Part shown: positions 46,401 to 57,029 of the stretch, piece by piece | Layout: each line of letters begins with the position of its first letter | Position numbering within the stretch: position 1 is the first letter of the stretch | Assembly: GCA_964019135.1 (NCBI GenBank) | Contig: OZ025258.1 | Coordinates: forward strand, 33,254,955-33,318,954 | DNA from: Arenicola marina | Lineage: Eukaryota > Annelida > Polychaeta > Arenicolidae | DNA length: 64,000 nucleotides | Direction: 5' to 3' | Program-made: the position numbers and the translations under genes | The notes under the pieces: model-generated | Told to the model about the DNA's origin: nothing | The model's input: the letters and a program-made list of their open reading frames with translations, nothing else | Database searches by the model: none

Positions 46401-49400
46401 GATTTTAATGGACATTTTGAAAGTTTCTTATGTTCATTTCAGCTTGTCGGGTTAGAGAGACAGGTAAGCAACTTTACCGTTTAATAATTCATAACTCATA
46501 TTTATAATACATGTATCGCTGTAGTTCGGATGACAAAGAACACTTTGACAATAACATTTTGTTATGGTTATTCTGACGGGCACAACGCTGATGACATTCC
46601 GGCGCTTAGTATGTTATACAGATATTTCCTGCCAAAATGGAAACACTCTGCATAGTATACTGCAATAAATGATTTGCATTTACATGTAACAGAACTGTGG
46701 CATCTTTTTTTAAATTATGGTATATGTGGCAGAAAATAGTACGTTTTGATTGACAGCTGACCTTAATGTGACCGCTGTACGTGTGCTACGACCCATATCG
46801 GAGCGTAGTCCATTGCTGCGTATTAAGGATGAGCTTATTGTACACTTCACTTCTATAGCGGGAACCGTATGGTTGCTGCTTGCTCGGCCATTGTCATCTA
46901 TTGCCATTTGACATCCGGACGTTCTAATTCCATTTACTTTGTGACGCGTCCACTTACAGTGTCGTCATATAGCATCATAAGCCTAATTGTCGTCATATGG
47001 CATTATAAGCCTAATTGTCGTCGTATAGGGCCATATATAAGCCTAATTGTATGAGACACTAAGTATATAATGGTCAAATAAGCATGGCGACATGAATATG
47101 TCGCTTGAACCATGTGACATTGGCTTGGTGTTGGGTTGTTCGCAGGTCCGCTGTGCCGCACCTGTAGTGAGGTGGAGAGCGAGGGGGTGTGCGACAGCGG
47201 AGAGGTAGAAGAGTGCTATCCCGCACAGGTCTGTCAGACCAAGCTCCGTTGCCACAGAGACCGGTAGGTAACCCCCTACGTACCCTCCACACCCATCTTT
47301 ATATGTTCCGTATGGTATGTGCAGCACTTTCGTGCTGTCGCACCTGATTAATTTTCCTTTAGGTTATTGATAATTTTTTAAGGGTATTTCACCCCTTTGG
47401 GGATCTAACACTTAAGGACATCAGTAAAATAAAATAAAACACCATGAATCTTTAATTGAACAGCAAGTATTCGCCTCAGCACATCTGGCGACAGGTACTC
47501 TTTCCCTCCATCCACTGTTGTGTGTTTACTTGACAGCCCGAGCACCATCACGAAGGGGTGTATCGCTATGCCCGACAGCATGGAAGGACTACAGTGCAAT
47601 GACGATAGCACGACATGCACGTCATACTGCGACTCCGACAACTGCAACGACGCGTCGGTCGGGGCGTTTGCCACAGTTCTCGGTGAGTTGCTAGTTATTA
47701 GCGATTGGCTATAGGCGCGAGATGATGACGCCGCTGATTGGTGAGGCGTGGAATCACGACGCTGCTGATTGGCTATAGGCGCGAGATGATGACGTCGCTG
47801 ATTGGTGAGGCGTTGAATCACGACGCTGCTGATTGGCTATAGGCGCGAGATGATGACGCCGCTGATTGGTGAGGCGTAGAATCACGACGCTGTTGATTGG
47901 CTATAGGTGCGAAATGATGACGCCGCTGATTGGTGAGGCGCGGAATCACGACGCTGCTGATTGGCTATAGACGCGAGATTGTGGCTGTAATTGTGATATT
48001 ACATTTTGTTAAATGAATGTTAAAATAAGTACTGGGATTTAGTTTGCAATCTGCGAGAATAATTTTCTTCTCATTCTCTCTCTCCTCTGCGCGTTGCATG
48101 GTGTATTCTATCAATCGATGTTTGATCATGACATTTAATTTGATCACTCTTTCTCTTTTCACAGCCTGCCCAGTCAGCCTAGCAGGTGAGTAAATACTAT
48201 ATGGAACAGAAACAATTAAAAGGGGCAACACAAGCCCCAGCCACCCCCCATCCCACGTCCATCCCCCGAGTATATAAATGATTTTATCTATAAAAAAAAA
48301 CACATATATGAGTGATCTTATTTATGTGGGACACCTTTTATGGCGAATTGCGACCCATTAATATAAACTAGTGTATATTTTGTTTATATAATCACTATTG
48401 CTATTATTAAGATTTCCGACGGTGACATTGTTTTCAAGGTCCTATGTGTACTAGCTGCCGTGAGATAGGAAATGAAGGTGATTGCAACGACGAGAGCGTT
48501 CCCGTACAATGCGGCAGGGAACAAGTTTGTCATGTCAACATCGCCTGCCGAAGGGCTGATACCAGGTAAGTTGCCGAAGCGTTGGCCATCTTCTCCATAC
48601 GCAGGGCCCCTCGTTGACTGCCAGTGCATACACTGCACTTCCGTGGGCCGATCCAGGGGGGGGGGGGGGTCCTGCATCCGCCCCTGCATTTTGCTAGCTA
48701 CAAACCAACACTGATGAGGGTTTAATGTTGTATTAAATATCTCTGGTTCCGCCTCCTATTATCGGCCGGCTGGTAAAGGGAATTGGCCATAGCACACTTC
48801 CATCTTGTCGTCGTCAAATCTCGCACAGTATCCATATCGCTCACGCCATTGGTTGATATATTGACGCTGAATACAAGCGAGTCCCAGAGCCACAGAGTAG
48901 ACCGACGGCAGATTGTGTTCGATAATATATATTAGTGTAAAATTTATTGTTGATAATTGTCGCAATTATTTTTACAGTATTGTCAATATAAGATTGTGAG
49001 TCATTTCTGTTACAGTTTGAGGATTTCGAAGCGCTGCTTTAACCGCGGTTTAGTTCCCCCGGGGGCACTCAACGTGGTGACGTGTTCCGAGACGGACAAG
49101 TGTCAGCTGTACTGTGACGGCCCCATGTGTAACCAGGACGCTGGCCCCGTGTTCGAAGCTATCCGTACGTCTTACTGTCTCTTTTGTGCAATGTACCATG
49201 TGCTGGACACGTGGCGGCTGATTATCTATGCGTACAAGGTGCATTTTTTCACATTTTGATACCGCAATGTACATTGTGGTGTCTCTGTTGTACCCACTAA
49301 TGCTTACTGATTCATGTAAATAACACAAACAGAGCATAATGCATTATAGAATAACATTTCTCCTGAATGGATGATATCAAGAATAGAATCAATCGCCGCG

Positions 49401-52400
49401 TTGGTTCGTATATTGATAAACTAAGACCGATGAAATATGACATTTTGACATTTTCTCTTTACTAGAATGTCCGACGCCACCTCCAAGTAAGTGGCAATTT
49501 ATTTGTGACTGTGTCCTCTTGTTTCGACCCTGCATGCACACGTACTTCGATGCAAGCGTAACAGACACCTTTTAAGAGTTTCTTAAATCAGTGCATCTCG
49601 GTAGTACCAGGGCCTCCAGTGTAAAAGTGGTTAAAGCGTCCTGAATATACAACCAACCATCCTCCAGTGTCATTATTACCATCGGTGTTACACCCCCCCC
49701 CCCCCCCCACCCTCCGACTTTTGATGTCAATTGGCTACCAAATGGCTTATGGCCGACTTCAGCGTGAAATTGGTTCATTTACATATTGAATTATTACAAT
49801 TACTCCAGACTTTGTCTTGACAATGAAGTTTGTGGATATTTCGTGCGCTATTTATATTTCCTTTGTGCAGTTCCCTGAAAATATGGTCTCCAATGGTATC
49901 AACAACATTCCATTTCCGCCCCTCCAGCGACCAGAGCGTTTCTTACAATAAGTGTGCTTATCTGTGAAGTTTCTTATCGTGGAAGCAATGTTATGAAATC
50001 CTTGAAAATCACTGAAACAGGAAATACACTTTCTTACTGAATTTTTTAGAAGATTTCGTAAAATCACTAGTTTTTCTTACTGTAACATATGCGTTGAAGA
50101 AGCCAAAATACGAAGTCCTTGAACTTTTTTTGGAAATGTGTTTGTGATTACCGAAGCTGGTAGCGAGTTGGACATCAACCATTTCAAGCTTTCATCATTG
50201 AAATATGTACAGTAGAACCCCGCTTTAAGACCACCCCGGTAATGTGACCACCCCGCCATTAAGACCACTTTTTTCCAGTCCCGAATGTTTGCCTAAATTT
50301 TAACATTGGCCTGAACCCTGCTAATGTGACCACCGTGCTAATCCGGCATTAAGACCATCAAGGTCAGACCCAACCAATCCATTTCAATAGAACTCAACCC
50401 CGCTAATGCGACCACCAACGTTTCTACTGTATTTGTGGCATGACTTCCCTTTGTAGGAATTACGTGTAAATACTGCAAGAATGTCCTTGACGAAAGCGAA
50501 TGCAACGAAGAGCAGAGCTGTCGAGCTGGCAATATTTGCTGGGCCAAAGTGGTCTGCATGCGTAGAACAGGCGGGTAAGTAACTTTCTTCGTGAAACAAT
50601 AAAACCGGCACCTTAACAAGTTCACAAATAATAACTGTAGACGTCAAGAAAACAAAACACTGAAGAAGAATTTATCGTACATTGTTTGAGGACACTTTTA
50701 AAGATACTTTTATCCAGTTATTTCTGCTAAGAGCCCATTAGGAAAATAATAATACCGTGCATAATGTGTGTTACAGTTTTTAATGATTTCACACAGGTCT
50801 TTAGCTCACATGCTTATACATAACGCGCACTGTATATTATTCTCGGAGCCATGGCGTTTAGCTGATTTATTTTACCGGTCCCCATATCGTCACGATCTCT
50901 GCCATGAAAAAAAAAACGCTCAGTGGTCGTGTGACACTGACCCCTGACTATTGACAGGTTGCTGATAACGAAACGCTGTCGTCGGCTCGCAAACACGTTC
51001 GAAGAGGAGATGGACCGCGACTTCTGCGACACGGGCTTTAGGTGTTCCAGAGGCTGCTCCGAGGACAACTGCAATGACAACATTGATGGCCTCATTGCCG
51101 GAGTCGGTCAGTACTGCTTGTCATACATTGATTTAGATATTTGTTTGATGTGGAGAGAGGTGTAACGGGGAGGGGGTGCATTTTTTTCAATACTCTCATT
51201 AAGGTCTAATTAAAATCAGTCTGCCAGTCTTAATGCATGACATATTACGGGATTGGTTATGGTTTCAAATGCATAAACAAATATTAACATTTAATATCTC
51301 TAAACTTCGTATGGTATGCACAAGGGGATTCTCAAATGAATGCACCCAAACTCAGAAGAGAAGGCTGATACCTTGATTTTTATCGTATCACCCCCCCCCT
51401 CCCCGCCCCCTGTCGTTCCATCTATACAGTCATCATTTTAATCATTGCAATCATTGGTATACACATCACACTTCCAGGTACATGCGAGAGGGTTCCTAAT
51501 CCTACGCCCACCCCGCTGCCAAATGGTGGTGGTGGTGATGGGAGTGACGGCAGTGATTCCGGTGACGGCACTGACACTGGTGACGGCACTGACACTGGCG
51601 ACGGCACTGACACTGGCGACGGCACTGACACTGGTGACGGCACTGACACTGGTGACGGCACTGACACTGGCGACGGCACTGACACTGGCGACGGCACTCT
51701 CCCTGACGGTGACCACAGCAATAACGCAGGTATGTGCCATGAGGTCGCGCACCATCAATATGCCATAATTCGCAGGCGGTGACGATCAAAAATGAATGCG
51801 GGCCGATATCTCGTAAGACTTACTTGAATTGAAGTGGCAAACACTGATTGAGCTCTTCTTCTCGCAGGCTTTTAATAAAGGTAAACGCCGACCAACAAAG
51901 ATTATGTGATGACAAGACGCGTAATGCCATTGAGCCCCCCCACCCCTCAGGGACCTGTGTACTCTTCGATCCAATGTTGCAGCAGTGCATGGCCATGAAA
52001 AACGCGACCGTAAGCGCGCATTGATATGAGACAGTGAAGAACATAAACTGCTACCGTTTATAGGATACCACGTACCCTTCTCGTCCATGGAAATAAGTAA
52101 CAATTCACTGGCATACACGACACTTCGCATCGTGAACCCAATCACAATGAATCAATCTATGACATTGTCTGTTGTGCGTTGTTCCAGAAGCCCCCACGTG
52201 CAAGTACTGCAAGGGCGTGTATGACGAGTCCGAGTGCCAGGGGGAGACAACGTGTCGCCCCGGCCAGGTATGCTGGAGCATAGTGGTGTGTGACCGCAGG
52301 ACCGGAACGTAAGTCACCATGCAGTGACGTCAACATATCCGTCTTCCATTTACTGCCATCTCGAGCTCTACTATTAGATCACCTATCGTTCCTGTCGTTA

Positions 52401-55107
52401 ACTTGACGAAGGCTATTCAGGTTGTACAAATATAACAATGTTATGCAATCTATCTGGTGACGGCGGATCCAGAAAATCTGGATAGAGGGGGGTGCTGTTT
52501 CAGGGTCGGATCCAGATGTGCTGGATAGGGGGGGGGAGAGTTTGGTTTTCATATGTTAAATGGTATAAATTTCGGCTCCAAAAGGGGGGGCCGAGGCCAG
52601 GTTGGCCTCCCCCTGGATCCGCCCCTGCAGCTGTCGTTTTGTTGCCTTTGGTTCGTCGATTGATGCCGTATTGCTTCTCGGGTGCAATGGCGGATAATCA
52701 GAATTTCCTATTCGGAACCCCCGGAGTCCCGTAGAAACCGCATGGAACTGTGGTATTATCTGGTGCAGGAATCACCCATGCCTAACAACTACAGTGTGCC
52801 CGCCACGAAGGGCTGACTTTTAATGGCTTAACCAGAGCATATTGTTGCTATGTGGTATACGAAATCACTTATTTGCAAAAAAACGCCTCTATTGTCTTGT
52901 GTTCAGTAACCGGATCACCAAGCGGTGTCGCAGCCTGACTTTCACGCACGCCGAGGAGAGGGAATCCGTCTTTTGTGAGAAAGAAGGCAAATGTAGAAAG
53001 GCCTGCATTGAGGAGGGGTGCAACGACAACATCGCCGATGTGGTCAACGAAGTCGGTCAGTATCGTTCATTGCAGGTATTAATTAGTGATGTCTCTAACG
53101 TTGCAAATTATCCCATGTGTTCTATGTAACTCACGGGAATATGTCTTTACATAATATTATAGACGGTATACACGTGGCGGCTCACAGGGAGACCACAATA
53201 GTAGGATGTAGGTCTAAATATGAATATGGCTTTACATAACATTATAGACGGTATACATGTGGCCGCTGACAGGGAGACCACGATAGTAGGATGTAGGTCT
53301 AAATATGAATATGGCTTTACATAATACTATAGACGGTATACATGTGGCCGCTCACAGAGAGTCCACAATAGTAGGATGTAGGTCTAAATATGAATATTCT
53401 ATTTATTTATAGGCGTGTGTGAGATTAATCCGAATCTTCCGCCGATTCCGGACCCTGGCACCGACACTGACAGCGATGGCGACGGTGGCGACACTAGTGG
53501 CGAAAATGACAACGAAGTCCCATTTGGTAGGACGCCATCGCTTTCTCACCCCCTGTTGAGATAACGTGTTTCTTTTGTCCCTAGATGGCGTCACGTGCTT
53601 TGACAGGGCGTGACATACCGCTAATATCCTTTGTAAGCCTTCCACTTCGCCGCAGATAACTGACGATAATTATGAAATCTTTCTATGGTGGATTAATGGT
53701 CAATATGTGGGTATGTGGTGGCGGGTAGGAAAAGAACGTAGCCGATCTTGTGATTTAAATTTCGCATCTGTGACTTGTAGAGCCCGCTTCCTGCATGTTC
53801 TGCAAGGATGTAGATGACGACAGCGAATGCACCAAGGTGCAGGTCTGTCCCGCGGGAAACGCCTGCTGGGCCAGGGTCGTCTGCGACAGGTCGACGGGCA
53901 CGTAAGTCACCTTTGTGCGTTATCTATTTGTCTTCTGTTATTGGCTTTTGTAAAGTTCCATGTTTTATGGTATGTTTTATTCTGCATGCAATTTCTTGAT
54001 GCCGTGACACAATGGCTCCATATGCGATAAGAACTTTAATCTCTGTCCGATGAGATGTCGTCGAATATTTGCATTCATTTGTTTGACCGCAGGCTTAAGA
54101 TAACGAAGAGATGTCGCAGTTTGCGCAACACTTACCGCCGGGAGCGCGGTAAAACTTACTGTGACAAACCGGGTCGGTGTAGGACTGCCTGCATTACTGA
54201 CCATTGCAATGCCGACCTCTCCGAGCTCATCGCCGCTGTTGGTAAGTTCTATTATAATCTTTATCCTAATTAATAACATATCGTCGCTTCGTGTTACGAT
54301 CTAACTAAGCCAAGCTGAATTTCTATGCGTATGTCGAATATCCTTGCTTGACAACTTAAAATTTAAGGATAATCGGACGTTTTATTTAAAATGCTCAGAA
54401 TGTTGATGTCAAGCAATACAGATAACATGTAGTTATTCCACTGTTCAAAAGGCAGATGTACCGAAAATCCCCCTGAGCCAACCACACACAACCCATACAT
54501 CTTGTCGCAGTTAATTATTTACACGATTAATTCAGCAGTATGTCAACCAAGGCTTGAGCAATGATATTATCTCTCTATTATCCTAGGTGTATGCGTGGCA
54601 AGACCCGAAGCCCCCGAACCAACGGAGCCACCCATTGACGTCATTGCAGGTAGAATGCTGGACAAATGTCCACAATGCGCCTCAAGATGACCATCCTAGT
54701 GATAGTCAGAAGTGATAGTTGCCTTTATATTTGTTTAGGTTATTCAAGTCGGTGATATAAGGTAGGTTCGATCAAGTGTATGCCGCTTGATACCACGCAA
54801 GGTAAGTAATGTTATAAGACTTGCGGGGCAATCACGGGTAAGAAACATATACGTGCACGTGTCTCTCGAAACGTTGGCAGTGATCGAACGAACACTGTTT
54901 TGCAATAATGTATTGATTGTCTATCTTCCCTTTGTAGGCGACGCTCGATTGAGTTTATGTTTCAGGAAGCCCTGTGCTGCCATCTTTTGGCTTACTTGGT
55001 TGTCCACCCTATCCGGCGCCCAGCAACGTTCGTACGGTCAGAGCTGCTTTATCACTACCGCACGATGGACAAGCCGTGGCTATAGGCTTTCTCCATGCAC
55101 ATGTTAA
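37425..55107 (+). CDS. Secreted protein with eight tandem Ly6/uPAR (three-finger) domains
   Basis: 26 exons join in one frame (2928 nt, 975 residues). The signal exon is 37425-37488. A/B/linker triplets: 39852-39969, 40345-40499, 41022-41042; 42253-42376, 42656-42801, 43543-43563; 44404-44527, 44835-44980, 46443-46463; 47146-47263, 47537-47682, 48165-48185; 48439-48565, 49016-49164, 49466-49486; 50457-50574, 50958-51106, 51478-51729; 52188-52308, 52907-53055, 53413-53526; 53781-53901, 54093-54241, 54587-54649. The last exon is 54938-55107. A exons carry CxxC...C...C...QVC...C; B exons carry ITKGC or ITKRC and end CxxxCxxDxCN, the LU-domain hallmark. Each domain has about 11 Cys, more than the usual ten, plus a linker Cys. 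A exons run phase 1 to 2, B exons 2 to 1, linkers 1 to 1. An alternative last-exon acceptor at 54966 also stays open, to 55111. I see no GPI signal, so a secreted protein is inferred; its ligand is unknown. Confidence 0.85.
37873..39051. mobile_element. 1.18-kb TIR element in intron 1
   Basis: Ends are CAGGTCGAGGACCACCGTCG and, inverted, GGTCAGTCCTCGACCTG; similarity continues inward for about 55 bp ('agtacgtacttcc'). It is flanked by GTAAT on both sides (37868-37872 and 39052-39056), a likely 5-bp target duplication. No transposase is recognised; short minus-strand ORFs inside lack domains. Confidence 0.75.
39052..39290 (+). repeat. Degenerate TGTATTTAATG repeat in intron 1
   Basis: 'gtatttaatgtc(a/g)t' recurs about 15 times with variation. 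Related units are also present left of the TIR element (37505-37525), so the element inserted into this repeat tract. Confidence 0.8.
39602..39645. repeat. Perfect 18-bp palindrome beside an (AT)n run
   Basis: 'aagtctcgatcgagactt' lies just right of a (ta)n run in intron 1. It could form a small cruciform; no function is inferred. Confidence 0.6.
41022..41042 (+). other. 21-nt linker microexon 1
   Basis: Acceptor 'tgtattttcag', donor gtaagc, encoding NCPDKET between domains 1 and 2. Counterparts of exactly 21 nt occur at 43543, 46443, 48165 and 49466, each with one Cys at the same place. Agreement in length, phase and Cys position in five copies supports it as real. Confidence 0.85.
41199..41373. 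mobile_element. 175-bp MITE with 14-bp perfect TIRs and 8-bp target duplication
   Basis: Ends are CACAGGCGCCGCAG and its exact complement. The flanking duplication is CTTTATAC at 41191-41198 and 41374-41381. Paralogous introns at about 43705 and 46615 show the empty site with a single copy of the target. The interior has three tandem copies of a 'cgcaccgcctacatagaact' unit plus an inverted one and a C run. The 8-bp duplication suggests hAT or P-type mobilisation. Confidence 0.92.
41695..42145 (+). repeat. 28-bp intronic minisatellite, copy in module 2
   Basis: The unit 'catcataagcctaattgtcg' plus 'ttatatag' is repeated about 16 times with small variants. The same repeat occurs at 44080-44310 (about 8 units) and 46960-47045 (about 3 units) at the equivalent intron position of modules 3 and 4, so it predates their duplication and its copy number has since diverged. 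Confidence 0.93.
44080..44310 (+). repeat. 28-bp intronic minisatellite, copy in module 3
   Basis: About eight units of the repeat described at 41695, with gtcatata variants predominating, upstream of the A exon at 44404. Confidence 0.9.
45492..46203. mobile_element. About 0.7-kb insertion with a terminal near-perfect hairpin
   Basis: The equivalent introns of modules 1 and 2 run straight through 'gatgggaccaccattatgac', whereas here about 710 bp intervene. The left part, 45499-45629, is a 131-bp inverted repeat with arms of about 63 bp and a 3-nt loop ('cctg-agc-cagg' at the centre), broken only by small mismatches. The right part is unique-looking. No clear target duplication could be fixed. 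Confidence 0.7.
47692..47975 (+). repeat. About 62-bp tandem repeat, four to five copies
   Basis: The unit contains 'gattggctataggcgcgaga', 'tgatgacgccgctgattggt' and 'gaggcgtggaatcacgacgc'. It lies directly after the B exon of module 4. One copy of similar sequence exists in modules 2 and 3 ('gattggctaggcgtgagatg'), from which the array probably expanded. Confidence 0.88.
48645..48692 (+). mobile_element. hAT-like MITE remnant
   Basis: 'ccgatccagg', a G run and 'tgcatccgcccctgc' are the two ends of the CAGGGGCGGATCC family with the interior lost. It lies between the A and B exons of domain 5. Confidence 0.5.
50210..50429. mobile_element. 220-bp pogo/Tc1-like MITE next to a splice acceptor
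   Basis: Ends are CAGTAGAACCCCG and, inverted, CGTTTCTACTG, flanked by TA on each side (50208-50209, 50430-50431). The interior repeats 'taatgtgaccacc' and 'ttaagaccac' motifs. Its right end is 27 bp before the first base of the domain-6 A exon (50457). Confidence 0.8.
51478..51729 (+). repeat. Linker exon 6 with GDGTDT coding repeat
   Basis: This exon takes the place of the 21-nt linkers but is 252 nt long and encodes CERVPNPTPTPLPNGGGG followed by seven tandem GDGTDT hexapeptides and an acidic end. The 18-bp units alternate in pairs by their Gly codon (ggt ggt ggc ggc), a 72-bp higher-order pattern. The segment is acidic and probably extended; Asp/Gly repeats of this kind could bind calcium, which is inference. 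Confidence 0.85.
52501..52627 (+). mobile_element. hAT-like MITE
   Basis: Starts CAGGGTCGGATCCAG and ends CTGGATCCGCCCCTG. A second, partial end lies just left of it (52462-52490, 'cggatccagaaaatctgg'). It is located between the A and B exons of domain 7. Confidence 0.7.
53145..53405 (+). repeat. About 85-bp tandem repeat, three copies, in the domain 7 linker intron
   Basis: The unit runs 'tatagacggtatacatgtgg', 'accacgatagtaggatgtag' and 'gtctaaatatgaatatggc'. The last copy ends within about 10 bp of the acceptor at 53411-53412. Confidence 0.9.
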
Positions 55108-57029
55108 CTGATATCGTCGCATAATTAATACCCAAATAATCAGTAAAATAACAGCTTCGTTGTTTACGTATATTGTGATTAAACTGGGAAAATAACCCCA
55201 TCTGACTGCCGTTTACATTATTTCAAAGCTCAGTTCTGTGCATATCAGGCTTACTACCCGTTGTAGATGACGTGCACCCAACTCCCCAACCCACCTGGCT
55301 CGTAAGGACGGTCTTTGTCGTGTCGTTGATACCCTGCCGCCCCTCAGCTGGATAAGCCACGTGTATGACTTTCAATGTGACTCATCTACATGTGTTTTTT
55401 TTTATCATGGCCTCTTCCGATGGAAGCAAATGAGTCTAGACCGGATGTGACGTCACACGCGGAACTGGTGACCGAAGAGATGTATAATCGTCATGCAGCA
55501 AATTTTAAATAAACATGTCTGAATCCATGTGACATCGATAGTCCGTCCTATTTATCTGTTGCCAACGGCTTGTATAGACCGCCATAGGTCTCACATTCTG
55601 CTTTGTCTCTCTGAAGTGATTAATCGTTAGGTAAGTATAAGGAAGCAGCTCAAGGTGACGTCGCAAAGTGTGATCGCATTGCCATCCGTGACTGAGGCAC
55701 TGGTATATTAGTAAAATCCACTGGGAAAGTTTCAGTCGCCCCCCCCCCCACTCCCCCCGCCCCCGCCCCCGCCTCCGGTCGCAAGTTAAAATATCAGTTC
55801 TATCTTCTTCATTAGAAAGTTCCACTTTGTAGGGGTATCCTTTTCATCACAAATGCCCGCTCTCTTAGACCCCCCCCCTCCCCTACCAGATGTGTATGAC
55901 AGTTCGCCTCCCCCCCCACTACCAGATGTGTATGACAGTTCGCCTCGCCTCCCCCCCCCCACCCCCGGGTTCACCATTTGGACTGAAAATTCGATTTTAT
56001 TAAATTTTGAGACCGGTTATTATTGCGTGATGAGAACAAGTTGGTGAAAGAAGTCCGGATACTGTTAACCGTCAGGATGCCTGTGGGCGTCATACACCGC
56101 TTTGGTACAAGTTTACTGCAAGGTTTATGAAAGCTTGTAATTAAGTTTACCATCATCTGATCACAAACATTAAACAAATATATATGAATCATCCTTACAC
56201 AGAAACTGCTCCAAAATTATTTATTTGTTTTATCATTTATTTATTCAGATTTGTTCTGTACATATATTTAGATCGATATAGTCAGGTATGCAGTATATTT
56301 TAAACACGGGCTTATAATACTTTATCATGTGCACAACAAGCTAAGTTAACGCTTATAGTTCTATAACAGAATATAGCACTGTTTGTCATTGAAAATTGAC
56401 CGTTATGATACATATCTGGCAACAATGGACACGTAAAATTGTTTATTTGCCATTATTACGAGATAATGGTCGTATCAGCTAGTACAAAAGCATTAAGGAT
56501 GTATGATGCACTCTTTAGTGCGCATCTTTTCGTGCACGTTTTACATTGCAACGGCATGATTACCGGCCTGCGTATTTTATGTGAACGCGCGTGCTTTTCC
56601 TTAGTTACCGCTCACACCCTGACAAGCAAATGTGTCGTAAACGCAACAAAGACGGGCGTTTTGTATCAAACGAACAATATAACAGACAAAGAAAATGCCA
56701 GGTTGAGAGACCTGCAAAACACACTTATGCAGACAGCGAAAAAAATGTATATATATAATACATCCTTAAATATGCATATTTTATATGTTGACAGCGCTGG
56801 GAAATAAAAATAAGCCTGGTGACCATATCGTTTTTTTACATTATTTTGTTCTATAAACATGCGGGAAACAAATATACAAAAATTACGGACATGTAAATTT
56901 CCTTATACCTTCTTTTGGCCGCTAACGCATCACGTATAATCAAAAATCCCATTGAAACACATGTTAAAAATCAGGCGATAAGTCTCATCGAACGGACCAC
57001 ATGGAGAGATAAATGTCTTATCTTGAACT
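55108..57029. other. 3' flank of the multi-Ly6 gene and intergenic DNA
   Basis: AATAAA at 55508-55513 is a candidate polyA signal about 400 nt after the stop. A 33-bp C-rich unit ('ctaccagatgtgtatgacag') repeats at about 55883 and 55918. The 122-codon ORF at 56439-56807 has no recognisable domain. Confidence 0.4.

Larger units (their letters stand above)
42253..47682 (+). repeat. Modules 2-4 of the Ly6 gene: recent tandem segmental duplication
   Basis: B exons at 42656, 44835 and 47537 are 146 nt each and nearly identical. A and B exons and the introns before, between and after them align by eye over about 2.2 kb per unit, including the minisatellite and the 'caagttctttttcttcgatt' block at about 40757, 43130 and 45310. 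Unit 3 is longer because of an insertion near 45492-46203. Part of the intron after domain 1 belongs to the same duplicated block. Confidence 0.9.

Noticed and set aside
54966..55111. Alternative last exon of the Ly6 gene (acceptor tttcag at 54961-54965)
   Set aside because: It stays open in frame, but the upstream acceptor at 54937 has a much better pyrimidine tract; kept only as an alternative.
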